Below are positions 12,142 through 24,500 of a stretch of 64,000 nt of DNA, one piece after another. The DNA lies in the NCBI GenBank assembly GCA_021186555.1, contig JAJKFL010000002.1, positions 32,160,089 through 32,224,088 on the forward strand, given 5' to 3'. How positions within the stretch are numbered: position 1 is the first letter of the stretch; each line of letters starts with the position of its first letter. The notes beneath the pieces were generated by a model. The model saw only the letters and a program-made list of their open reading frames with translations. It was not told where the DNA came from and made no database searches. A program made the translations under genes and the position numbers. This stretch comes from Reticulitermes speratus. Lineage: Eukaryota; Arthropoda; Insecta; Blattodea; Rhinotermitidae.

Positions 12142-13089
12142 AGTTTTTTTAAATAACGGAAATCCGTTTCCAGATCCCCATCGTTTCAAAGGCTAAAGCT
12201 ACTACTGTTACGATTGATAGCTCCCGCATTTTGACTAGTTATTTTGGCTATGTCTGGTTCTAGCCAATAGATCACGTGAGAAAGAAATCTACCTCCATGA
12301 CCTGTGTTATTATGGTGCATGTAAACAGCACTGTACAGTTATTCGGCTGTTTGGTGAATACAATTTTAAGACAAGGTAATCGTTTTCTTATGTTGCTTGT
12401 ACTGAGTATTTTGCTATACTCATTTCTTTCCTCCGTACTAGTTCTGACATCGGCGTGCGCATTTTTCCCGAATAAAGGGCACTGCTCAAAACGCAGTCAG
12501 AGCTGCATAACGGTAAATATATATATACTAACAAGAGCCACGGCTATTCTTAAAGCGTTGAATGTACAAACGCTTTGAGAAGCTGCTTGCTTGCTTCATA
12601 TTCTAGCTTAGCAGTGGAATGGTCATGTGACCTCGGGGCACATTTGCAATTTTAAGTACCTTCCGTCTGCAGATTGCAACTTGTTTTATCAGGATGCGAG
12701 CTTGTTTTGTATAGTTTGGCAATACCCGGCACATGGCTGCCATTGGTCATTTACAGAAGCCATAAATATCGTTTACGAACTATTAGACCTCGCATTAATG
12801 TCGCAATCGTCAGCATGTATCCGGAATCCCCTGAAAGATGAAAGGCTATGTTCTCCAATTTCCTAAATATATAGGTAATAATTCTTTCTATTAAACAAGT
12901 AAATTAACATCAAAAGAGATTTTTAAATTCCTAATTAAAATTATACAAATCTCGAATATTTAAAACACAGTAGCTTCTTCTCGGTGTTATATTACATTTG
13001 TCACCATTTGTCATTTGTCATTTGTACAGCTGTTTCAAATCACATAGGCCTATCACCAGAAATGAAACAATTGAACTCTTTCTTATTAA
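12142..13089. other. No gene recognised
   Basis: A 100-codon open frame at 12276-12578 has a hydrophobic stretch but no recognised family, and no splice or codon support. Confidence 0.45.
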
Positions 13090-13142
13090 TTGTTGTTGTT
13101 GTTGGTGGTGGTGGTGGTGGTGGTGGTGGATGTGGTGGTGAT
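13090..13142. repeat. (TTG)n/(GTG)n microsatellite
   Basis: A run of trinucleotide repeats shifting from TTG to GGT units. Confidence 0.9.
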
Positions 13143-13495
13143 GCTATCATGATCATAATTACTTGTGAACTTCTCTGAAAAATATTGCCTTGCGTTGTTT
13201 TATGTAGGCCCAGTTTTCAGGTGAAACCAAGTTTATTGCTTTGACCTGCATTACAACTTAGACTAACATTTTTTTTTTCAGAATGTCTAAACAGCCATAG
13301 TTTGATCTTCAAGGTACTGTTCCTGCGTGAAATTTGTTAATTTATTCGTCTAAATTTTTGTTACAAGAAAGTGATGAGTCTGTTAAGTGAAAAAACTTGG
13401 TATAATTGAATCCGCAAGCTGGAAGAAGGAACATTTCCTCCTTTCAGAGGCTGGACATATTCCCTTTTCAAATTGTCCTAATCAGTTGATCTTTT

Positions 13496-13634
13496 CTGAA
13501 AGTCAATGTTAAAAAATGAAGTTAAAACTTCATAAAAGCATATATGTAAAATTTTGTATAAATATATAAGAAACTAGTAAGGCAGTTTATGCTTTTATCT
13601 AATTTTAACTTCATTTTTTAACATTAACTTTCAG
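13496..13634. mobile_element. Foldback / MITE-like inverted repeat
   Basis: Arms of about 47 bp begin CTGAAAGT and contain GTTAAAAAATGAAGTTAAAA. The right arm is the reverse complement with a few mismatches, and the spacer is about 45 bp. Confidence 0.75.
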
Positions 13635-14048
13635 CGGACCCACAAAAAAGACTGAGAAAACGTACATTTTACCTCTTAAACTTTCAATATGTACCATTAT
13701 TTGTTGATTTGTGATTTTGTGTATTTCACGACATGGGTCACTGATGATGGTCTCAAAAATGGGGAACCGAAATATGTTGGACTGATTTTACTGTAAAAAT
13801 TGTATAATAAATAAGAAGTGTGCAATTTGTTGGTTTAAGAAATGTGTGATGGAATGAAAATGCACGGTATGAACAATATGAAGTAATGTTTATGATGTCG
13901 CGATGCCTTTTTTATGTATTGTCCTCTGTCAATAATGTTTAACTGATAGTTAATATTCATTACATTTTGTGTTAAATAAATCCCTTTCTGCGCCACCACA
14001 GTTATGTCTCAATTCTTTAACACCAGCAGGACCAATCTTGAAGCCGTT

Positions 14049-14247
14049 GATCTTCGCTGTTCTGGGATTTCCGCAGCGTGGATTGGTAGGTGGTTACCTA
14101 CGTATAGGGACGAAGTATCGGCCCCATCTTCAAGGATCAAGCAGTCTAAGGAGAATGCTTGACCTTTGAAGACGAAACCGGTACGTTGTCCCGAAACGCC
14201 GGTAACTACCAACCTACGCTGCATAACATCCCAGAAGAGCGAAGATC
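14049..14247. mobile_element. Foldback element, second copy of the 3761 family
   Basis: The left arm starts GATCTTCGCTGTTCTGGGAT and the right arm is its reverse complement ending at 14247, with several mismatches. The right flank again reads GCCTGAAATCACG. Diverged relatives lie near 14380-14475, 15180-15300 and 36570-36690. Confidence 0.7.
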
Positions 14248-14475
14248 TCATTTAAACCGCGGCGGAAGCCTGAAATCACGTTGTGGCCGTTCTTGCTTCT
14301 GGGTTGGATCAACGTAGCTCCATTCAATGCATTTTCATGATAAGTCTATATTATATGTGAAACCTGACTGCTTGACCCTTGGGGATGGGTCAGGTAGGTT
14401 GCAACGAAACGTCGGTACGAACCTACCTTTCTACGCTGCATAAAATCTCAAAAAAATGTAGATCTGAATGTTGAT

Positions 14476-15296
14476 TAACATAATTGTAAGTCTGTGCAGT
14501 GGGAATTAGGTTTTGTGAGTTCTGCTCTGGGCTTCTCGTTTGTTATATCCAATGCAAGAAGTGAATCATCTTTTAAACGCCTTGTTTGTCACGACCTGTA
14601 CTTCCGGTTGTCAAAGAATTCTTTGTCTTATATTGTTCTTTTATTCCTCTACGCATTGTTTAAATTATAAGGAACCTCCTGTCTGGAAAGAACAAGCAAG
14701 GGTGGGAAGAGCCTGTCGTTACGAAGGCAATATAATGATATTCAGTCCGCTTGGTCACTTTAAGCAGGAAGTGAAGGTGAAGCGTAGAATAGGACGGTTC
14801 ATGATTTACTGCACGGCGGTGTCTTCAGAATCCTCGGGGCATCTTATTCACACGCAAGCAGAATACCGCACTTGCAAGAAATTAGTGGTATCTTTAATTA
14901 TAGAATCGGTGTATAAGGAAATGCAATGAATTATTCAGAAGTGGTTATCAATAAGTAACTGATAACTTCGATGACACTAAATTAATGCTGCATAATACAT
15001 ATTGACTAATCATTTTGCTTCAAATAACCTTAGACAAAACAGTGGATTACTCCAATAAACAAGCATATGAACAGTGTGGTCTCCGTTTACGGCATTACTT
15101 ATGCACAACTGTAACAAACAAGGGGGATGGTTGAATTCTAAAAGGTTGATGGGACTTAGGAAAAAGGATGCTTTTTCCTATAACCCTGAAGATGGGACAA
15201 ACAAGTGATCCCGAAACGTTGGACATACACCAAAAAGTGATGCCTGGTAATAACCCAGAAGACTTTAAGCAACATTACGACCACGGCGAAAGCCTT
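14476..15296. other. No gene recognised
   Basis: A 129-codon open frame at 14540-14929 shows no domain or splice support. 15180-15300 carries a decayed repeat with the CTGAAGA...GAAAC motif. Confidence 0.45.
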
Positions 15297-15685
15297 CAAT
15301 TACAAAATAAAGCTTCGTATACACTTCAGAATGTAGATCAGAAATCTCTTGAATGTTTTGGAATGTGGTGCTAGAGAAGAATGGAGAAAATCACTTGGAC
15401 CGATCGTGTGAAAAATGAAGAAAAGGGATAGAAATATTCTTCATACAATAAAACGAAGGAAGGCTAACTTGATGCTCACATCTTGCTTAGGAACTGCCTT
15501 CTAAAACACGCTATAGAAGGAAAAATAGAGGGAAGGACAGAAGTGATGGAAAGACGAGGAAAAAGACATAAGCAGCTACTGGATGAACTTAAGGAAACAA
15601 AAAGCTACTGGAAGTTGAAAGAGGAAGGAGTAGATTGCACTCTGTGGGGAACTCGCTTTGAAAGAGGAATGCTCACGTGAGATCG
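15297..15685 (+). pseudogene. LINE reverse transcriptase C-terminal remnant, second copy
   Basis: This parallels 10850-11200. It reads FGMWC, a stop, then LRNCLLKHAIEGKIEG and YWKLKEEGVDCTLWGTRFER in shifted frames. Same family, same strand, independently decayed. Confidence 0.85.
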
Positions 15686-16380
15686 CAAGGTGATGCGTTC
15701 CTATGCATCAGTTCAGGTCGGTAGCAGGCAACTTCAAAACTGACACAACGTTAATCTCTTCTTACCACAGCACAGAAACTCATTCTGTCGCCAAACATGA
15801 ACTTTCAGGGTGCGAAGTGCAAGGTGTACACTTCCAATATACAGTGTTTGAACCGTCTTCTCCTTAATGGGCAGTGACAAAGAGGCATTCTCACAAGTTA
15901 AAAGAAATGTAGCCATCACTACAAGAATATTCTGTGTCAACAAATAACAAGGGACAGTCGCTGCTGAACAAACTAGCCACAGAAAGCAGTGTTATCTCCC
16001 TCGAACATTTTATCTTACCACTCTACTCTACTTCCATAAGTCGTCTTCCAGCTCCATCGGGTTTAACCCTAGTGTCCTGAATTACGAAATGTAAGACACG
16101 GTTGCTAGAGGCGCTGAGAGCAGCGGCATGCATTTAGTTGTTAATGTGTCTGTACTGAATGTGAATGTGAAACTGTTTTGTCCAGGGCCTGCATCCGCAC
16201 AGAAACACACACGCACACCACCGCCTACACTAATGGTAGGCAACCTTCGTAGCTCGAGAACCAGTTACATAAGCTAACGAGCCTGACAAGAATAAAATTT
16301 AAATTTATCTTGCTGAATAAATTCTTATGGTATAATTGTGAACTTCACACATATTTTCTCACTATAAAGGCAAAGGAAAT
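15686..16380. other. No gene recognised
   Basis: Intergenic. Confidence 0.5.
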
Positions 16381-16399
16381 GTAATGTTGTCCAAAGCAG

Positions 16400-16615
16400 G
16401 ACATGGAGGTGTATGGGGGTGTGGAGGTATAACTAAAATCAATCTTAACCTTGGCACTAGATCGAAGTGAGTGGTCAGTTTCCCGCCCCTGTCGCTCTTT
16501 GCCTATCAAATAATAGGCTGGATTGGCGCCGGAGCCGGTCGAAATTCTTGGAAGAAAAGATAAATATCTAACCCTTGCCTGGAATCGAACCACGATTTAT
16601 CCGACTTCCATCCCG
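16400..16615 (-). mobile_element. Diverged SINE, family C
   Basis: On the minus strand it shows a B-box-like GGTTCGATTCC and the family C body landmarks (tandem A/G-rich segment, GCGGGAAACTGACCACT). The head is degraded. Confidence 0.55.
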
Positions 16616-18190
16616 TAGTTTGTGTGTGACACATATTGCAAATACAGTTGCTATAAAAGCGTTATCGTAAATTTAGAAAAAGTTTTGGATATGCTAGGCC
16701 CACACAGGAAAACAATTTACAGATAAATGAAAATGTTTCGAGCAACATATTCTACTTATAGAGCAAAAGAACATGCAGAAGACACGTGCTAGATTGAGGC
16801 GACTCCAAGAACACCTTTGGTGCTACTTGCGCAGCAAACGGAACGTTTGTATCTGCGTCTTCGTTACGAAAGCAGCAAAACTTGAATTTGCATTCGTATA
16901 AGAGAACTATGGTTCACAATATACACCCAGATTCTGAATCAAAACTAAACTTTATGAACTGTTACTTTCTGAGGATTTGTGTTGGAGAAATTAACTCCAA
17001 ACCCCTTCTGTTTGGCGATAAAACTTTTATGTCAGTGGGTACAAGAAATCTCAGAAGAACAGTTATTTTTCTGCACAAAATACCATTAATTATATATATT
17101 GGGATGAGACTGTAAATTTACACTAATATTTAACACATTCTAATAGCATTTTTAATGCTTGTCTGATTACGAGGGAATATATTATTTTTCAGAAAAATAC
17201 TGCAGCTGCTCATAACACAAAAAAATTCCAGCGCCTCCTTTAAATATGGCGAGTAAAATCCTCATTCAGTGCAGTAAACCAACGTGCATGGCCTCCACTC
17301 ACGGCAAATTGGAATAGTGGCGATAGCTGCCCTGCTTGTCGTTACGCAAATGATCGGAGTGTAGATAGATACGTGGGGCCATTTTAAGGATCTCTCCCTG
17401 TAGTAAATGATACTATGGAACATTTTTTTTTATAAGTGAAATTGATCTGTAAGACACCTTTCATCAGCATTCAGACGTAAGTTTCTTCATCGGGTGACAT
17501 ATTTCTTGTTTCATCATTCAGTCGCAGAATCACGATGACAGACAGCTACGCTCTTTTAAGTGAATAATCTGATTATAACATTCTCTCATCTTCTCGTTTA
17601 CTTCCTTTCGATAATTATCAGTAACACTAAGGGTAATTTTAATTCTTATTTACACAAATTTATGTAAACACATGATTATTGCTAAATTTCATTGGAGATA
17701 AAATATAAATCCTAGGTCAGAAGGAAAATGACTCAGAAGTGAGTCACATAGCCGTAGAAAACCCATAAAATGTGGGAAGCTAAAACTCTATGAGGAATGT
17801 TAAACAGATACGAACAAAAGATTTCACCCGTGAGAGGGGGTTGCTTACACGGATATGGGTCTACTTGAATATTTTGCTATATAGTGTTTTTAAACAGGGT
17901 AAAACTAACTCATAATATTTTATGTACTCCCCTGAGAATGGCCCTAAATGTGTCGAAGCCTATCGGGCCATATGTGAATAGTTTTTATTTTAACCAACTG
18001 ACTTTACATTTTGTCGACGGTTGTTTCAGTAAATGTGTTATTGATGATTGTTACATGTTTAATTTCTGACCTGGAGACTTCGATGTAGGCTTAAGACACG
18101 AACTTTTAGATCGCGTCCAGCGTAGTACGTGCTTCACATATTATGTTTTTAGTAGAAATATAACAGGAATTTACTTCTTAGAAGGAAAAA
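16616..18190. other. No gene recognised; upstream flank of the ZP gene
   Basis: AT-rich. No conserved exon seen. Confidence 0.5.
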
Positions 18191-18231
18191 ATGTTCAGCT
18201 CATTAGACACACGTCTGTATTTTCCACAGCT

Positions 18232-18449
18232 GTGGTTTGGAGTGTTAATTCTTGTCCAGAGTCCCAGGTGGCGTAGTCGGCGGGCACGGCCTATTACGGC
18301 TCTCGTTTTTTGCCGCGAGGCTGACCTCAAAGATGGCGTCTGTGAAGTGAGAAGGTGTTCGTTGAAGCTGCGTGTTATTTAGTGCTTTCTGGTTACCAGT
18401 ATATTGTAGGCCCTATGATAGGGGTGCGAGGGCCCCTAAGAGGCTTCAA
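18232..18449 (+). other. Probable 5' UTR exon / promoter-proximal region of the ZP gene
   Basis: This CpG-containing segment lies just upstream of coding exon 1. A consensus donor (GTGAGT) follows position 18449, and a strong polypyrimidine tract with CAG ends at 18549, implying an intron of about 100 bp before the start codon. It holds one very short upstream reading frame (ATG, five codons, then TGA, near 18333). The left border and transcription start cannot be seen, and no clear TATA box was found. Confidence 0.35.
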
Positions 18450-18551
18450 GTGAGTTGTACGTCTTTGTGTTCATAAAAATGTTGTCACTTTCGTCCCAGC
18501 TGTTTGTGTCTTGACCTACATATACTGACATTCCACTTTCTCTTTTCAGAC

Positions 18552-18584
18552 ATGGAGACGAAAGTGGCCATGATGTACATACTG
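18552..18584 (+). CDS. ZP gene coding exon 1 (start codon, first 11 residues)
   Basis: The exon begins at 18550 after a pyrimidine-rich acceptor and the ATG is two bases in. It encodes METKVAMMYIL, the first part of a signal peptide, and ends in phase 0 before a perfect GTAAGT donor. The hydrophobic stretch is cut off by the splice site, so the signal peptide needs the next exon. A 12.1-kb intron follows. Confidence 0.8.
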
Positions 18585-21500
18585 GTAAGTGATGTTCACT
18601 TTAGTAATGTTTGAGATTATGCCATATTTGCCATACCATTTAGCCGGTGCATTGGGTCGCATCAAATATCGTACAACGTCTTGTTTACTGATGTTAACTG
18701 CTAGAATCTGTTCAAGAATTGCCTTTATTGCTAACTTATCCCTACATTGTCATTATTACTGTGGTTACCAAGACATCTGGGTCCCTCTCTAAGAGCCTAG
18801 GTTAGGTTTTGTGATATGCTTAGCAAATACAGACACTCAATATGTTAGGTAATTTTTAAGTGGTAACATTATATTATTATCTAGGAATTAAGCGCCAAAT
18901 TGAATTCTCTTAACAGGTGTAAGTTTTGCTATCTGCTGCATTCAGGATGATGTAGGGGAAGGAATAGTCCCTTTATCGTATTTTCCCAGAATAAGACTTT
19001 CAGAGCATAAGGTGTAGGTTAGTGCAGTACTTAACTTTTAGTATATGTCTTATTTACACACTAATTTCAATGTGTGGTCATGGCCGAATTTCCTTTGTAA
19101 TCATGTACTTTATTTTCCATAAGACACCTCTGGGGTAGAGTGACAATGATATTTCAGTGTGGCCTTGAGTCCAGAATAGGCGAAACGTGAAAGACTGCAC
19201 CGTCAATGCCCTCATGTAATTTATGTCCTGTCCCTCACTATGAATCTTAGTTTCAAAATTCTCCATAATATATTGTGCCTGTTTTAAAGTAGAGCTGTCT
19301 TAATTCTGTGTTTTTACATCAAGATTCAGAAAGCAAGATTCACACCAATAACAATTTGCAGCCCATCCGTTTTAAAACAATAGTAAAGGTTTAACTTGAA
19401 AGTAAAAAATATCCTCTACCTAACCACCAACACATGAATACTTACTGCAGGCAGGAGAGGCACCAGATGAAGAAAAGTTGTCAGCTTCACCATCTGGTAT
19501 CATTACCACTAACAGCTGTTTTACAGGGTGGGTCGTTCAGGACACGGTGGTGGTGAAGAGGGAAATTCCTAACATTCTAGTATAGTAGGTATAGGTATTC
19601 GATTCGAATCTTGGACAGAGTCCAGTTGTCCTGAGATATATCTTAGATTTCCTGAATCGAATCAATGTCTTTATGGATTAATATTTTAATTACCCATCTA
19701 TAGCTCAGCTCCCAGTATTTAATGCACTTTGTATTCAACACATTGCCCAGTCCCCATCAGTAATTCCAAATTGCAATTCCAGATACCTGGTTAGTATTAC
19801 ATTTTCGGGTGGCGTATGCTTTGGAGCATTTGTTGAGTTTGATGTCATCTTCCTTGTTTGAAAGCAAAACCATACTGTTAGACCAAATAGATTTTTCTTG
19901 TTTACGTAGGCTGATGAATTAGGCATTTTTTAGAGCCCAACAATTTCGTACTCTGTTTCCTACGACGATCGCCAGCTTGAAAACCTGCAGTCTTGCCGTG
20001 ACTCATGATCGCACTATGTATGGCGAAGCAGACCAGCCTTCACTGACGTCACAGTTTTCGTTTACCCCGCCTTAACACGTCACGGTGACCCCAGACTCAC
20101 CAATGGTCCGGGTACTAATTGAGCTGTGTAAAAACACCGTAATGCAGATTGCTTCTGATTAAGTAGTATATCGTTGCTCGGAATGTGATGTCGTTTTCAG
20201 CGTTAGGCTGAAAAATGAGAAAGGTAACACGGCGAGTGCGCGTATTATGCCTTTGTATTTCCTTGGGTATTAATGACTAATGAAATATGAACAGCGCATG
20301 AGCACGCGAATTTCGGGTTCAGGGTCTCTTATACAGAAGAATCATACACTGTTCAGTGTTATAAATAAAAGAAATTGCGACTTTGCGGATATTTGAAAGT
20401 TACTAAAGAAAAGAAAATAGACTTTTACTAGGCTGAAAATCACCTAGTACATGTACCTTCTTTCGAGTACGTTACCCCACTTACCACGTTGCTCAGTATT
20501 TCGTGCCTTCAAACTGTAAAGTCGATGCTGCGGTTTGCGTGACATTATGCCTAACTGTGCACACTAATTATATTGTCTGAAGCGGTCTAGACAGAGCGAC
20601 GTCATAAACACCTCTCGTTACGCTTCTACCATTTCCTGAAAGGTTGGTGCTTGTGCTAGACCGTCCAAGTTTGTTTTGTACATCCACAAGACTGAAACTC
20701 CTTTTTTCTGGGACCACTCAATTTTCCTTCCTGTTTCTAACAAACTGAGGCAGTCTTCCAAATTCATTGTAAATACTCACGTTTTGTCTTTGTCACTCAT
20801 TATTGTAGCCCGCGAAATGACATCATATGGAGGAAAAATTAAAAAGTTCACTACTATAAAGTAGAGCCCAATGGGGACAGACTCACGTGTCGCTTATAAT
20901 TTAGGTATATTCGGAAAATAAATTTAAAGAATTTATTCTGACATTATAAACCTCTTCATTTTAACACATTCATATATGCATACACTCGTATATAAAGCAT
21001 TGCTCCTATTAAGTAGCTACTGCAGGTTATTACAGAAGGATACGAGATTTATTTACCAGGATATTTGAAAGTAACGAATCCAGAGACATTAACAGGAGTA
21101 ATATTTCGTTTTATCCTAAACCCTTTAAGTTGCCAAGTACCCTGACTTACTGCCAATTAATTTTGTCACCTTGTTTATTCGTTGATTGAATATCTTACCA
21201 TATATTCAAAGCGATATCTGGAGAAAATAATAGATTTAAAGGTTTAAAATTGCCATCTTGTAACTGGACTAGAAGGCACGACATAGTTAGATGTTTAATT
21301 TTAGTTGTACTGATTTAAATAAAATCCTCCCATGGGCCTACCCGTCTTTGCGGTATTAGGAGAATGTCAGATTATAGTTTTAAAATAGTTTGTATTCAAC
21401 AACCAACATTACTCGCTTCCCATATTTGTGTATACCAGATCATTTGCTGGACAGCATCACGAGCCCCGTGTTTTGACAATTCATGTCCTGTTTCTCTGCG

Positions 21501-24500
21501 TCATGTGGGTCAAGTGTAGTCATGGCGACCGTCTCGTGTGGGGACTGACTATCAACTCGTCTCGCGTGGGGAAACCTTGACATCATTCGCAAATTACACA
21601 GAAACAACTCACATCACCGCAAGAATTGAGCAGGTGGAAATTTTCCTGCGCCACTTCAAGTCACTCGGTTTAGCCCGTGTTCGTATTATACACAGAATGC
21701 CAAAAGCTAATGGGTGAAAAATTCTTGGTCGTAACGCCAATCGCAATCCGTACATATACGACTTTAATATGTACTGTAATATGGAAAATGTTGTTATACA
21801 TTTTGTGACCACCAGAAAAATAAACCAAGACCTGTCATTGGCCCTGATCATATCTGCCCACTTGTCCATTTCATCAAGAATACTGTTTCTTAAATCACTT
21901 GACAGATGTTGATGGAATTTGCCCTTTAAATGTGCACTAAAAGTGGGTAATGTATTTATTTTTGGCTCTTATCAGTAAATTATAATCCCCACTTTTATTG
22001 CAATGTAAGCCGAATTTCTTCTTCTGCTTCTTATTATTATTATTATTATTATTATTATGGACTCCATAAAGCAGAGTCCTTCCCGAGAAGCTAATAGTTC
22101 CTCAGTTGGTCAAGAAATGCCCTACATTTTATGGAACCCAAACGTTCACTACCATGTTTACAAGACCCAGCAATTTATCTCCATCATGAGCCAAATGGAT
22201 GCAGTCCACACCTTCCCATCATATTTCGTTAAGATCTGGTTTAATAGTTTCATTCCATCCACGTCGGGTCCTCTCAAGAGGTATCTTCCCTTGACATCTC
22301 CCCACTAAAACGATGTACCTGCCCTACTCATCATATCCTCCTGAATTTGATTACACTGATATTATTGGATGAGGAATATAATTCCTGGAGCTCCTCATTA
22401 TGCAATTTCCTCCATCCTCTAATCACTTTCTCCCTCTTAGGCCCAAACATCTTCCTCAGCACATGTTCTCGAACACCTTCCACCTGAGTTCTTCCCTTTA
22501 AAGTGAAAGGCCAAGCTAGTGTTATTAACCTTTTAAAGCCTAGCGGGTACTTTACATAGCACCTGGTTTAAAAATGCAAAACTCTACATTGTACTGACAT
22601 TGCCTTCATGTGTTTTGTACGAATCTCACAACAAACTGCAACTTTTACCTTATACAAAATGAACTGACTGGTTTTTTTATAACCGAGGAGGAGAGTGTTT
22701 ACTGCGTGGTACGAACTGAGTCCTAAGATAAAACAAATTACCTTTAGTCTTTAAAGGGTTAATGAATCAATTTTTCTGTACCTTGCGTTAAAAAAAGTCC
22801 CTTCAGGCATATATAGGCGTATTCTCAGATTCAGCATCCTGTGCAGCAAAATCTTAAGTTAAACATAGATCTATCGCACTTCAGTGCCCTTTCACAAGAA
22901 TACGTAAATAAGTAACATCGTCATGTGCAACAGTCCGTGGGCAAGCATGAACTCGCTTGTGGGCCAAAAAATTCAGAAAGAATTTGATATTAGGTTTATT
23001 ATATTAAATCCTGCGTAGGTCAAAACGTATGTAAGCTAATTTTTGCTTCGTTTTTAAGTGTTTTAAAGTGTTTTTAATGATCTTTAAATGTAGTGCCTAC
23101 CTGAAGATGATGCATTAAGTCATCGAAATATGTCGGGGTTTGTATAAAGGTGATTGAGTGTGGTGTTTTTATTTTTGTGTACGAGTTGTTTATCAATGTA
23201 TACCATTCTGCATGTAAGCTAAATTTGTGCTAAGTGACATAAAAACATTTTATTGTACATTCATCAAGTATTGTGTTGTTTTAGACGAAACCATATCTTA
23301 TTACACGTGAAGTTCACAATATGTGTAGGTCCACAAAAAGTTGCACGCTTGTGACTTTCGTTCGATTTTCCCTATATTTCGTGATTTATCGGATTACAGT
23401 ACTTCCTTATCAGTAACCAGTGCGACATTATGATTATCGCATAATATCCAAGGCTGTAAATTTATGGATGTTAAATTCAGGCTTTGTAAGGTAATGCATA
23501 GCGACACGCAATGTAATGTCTGGGAAAACTGTGAGGTTAAGGCCACGCGGGTCGCGCTTCCTAGATATAAAACCCCATGCCGCTATGCGAACACTCCCAT
23601 CATCCGCCATGAAATCGCGCCTTGTTACTTTTCGGGTTATCATCAAAAAGCAGTTGGGAATTTGTAGTCCATGCCGCGAAGCGAAAGCCGTCTGATGAAA
23701 GGCAAAGACAAGCCGCACCTGGACCAACACGATGAAGTCTTTCGACGGACCTCTTCTTCACCTGTTATTTCTTTGTTTTTTTCCCCCCGTCCTTTACTTT
23801 TGCTGTGAGCATTAGGAATTGTGTAGTTAGGCCTATCTGGCTGACTCTAATGGGAGAAGTATTGAAAATCACCACCTAGCGAAATCCTATATGTGATAGA
23901 GGACTGAATAGCTGCAAGATGTGACTGTTGGCACGGCCAACTCACCCAAATTGACCCCTCCTGTTGGGGTGCTTAAATGCAAGCGTGTACCGTAAAGGTA
24001 AGTCAGAAACAAGATACAAGCTGGTAGACTTTACAATGTGAACACATATACTGTAGATGATATTAATGTAATACTCATGAACTGATGAACGCAGGAACGG
24101 AAACTAAAAGTATTTAGGCAGATAATGTGATAGTCTTGATATCGCACTACTTGAGTTTCCACGTCTTGGGCCAGAGGCATTAACACGGCAGCTGTAGAAA
24201 ATGGCGTCTTATTTTACAGAAAACTGAGTTTGAATTTTGGTACCTCAAACTGAAATCTCTATAGTTACAGTGCAAACGAGATTCCTTACGACGTTTAGCC
24301 GGGAACCACCGAATAAAAGTCAATCTCGAAGTGTTTAAGTTTTTCGGTGAAGCTGGTTGCATTTTCAAAGAGAAAAGCTCCGATAAACGACCAGTCACAG
24401 ATGCTAACATGAATGAAGATTAAGCCGATTTTTTTTGCAGTCCGAAAAAAAAATCTCGCCGAGAATTAAGCATACCACAATCGACGGTGCACAAAGTTCT

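Noticed and set aside
12276-12578. 100-codon open frame with a hydrophobic segment
   Set aside because: No homology recognised, no splice or promoter support, and its length is expected by chance over 64 kb.
19449-19498. Exon-like segment with an acceptor CTTACTGCAG and a nearby GT
   Set aside because: It does not fit the phase needed between ZP exons 1 and 3, and the 58-nt exon at 30699 explains the gap fully.
24180-24410. 76-codon minus-strand frame near the transposase remnant
   Set aside because: It is the antisense shadow of the decayed transposase, which reads on the plus strand.
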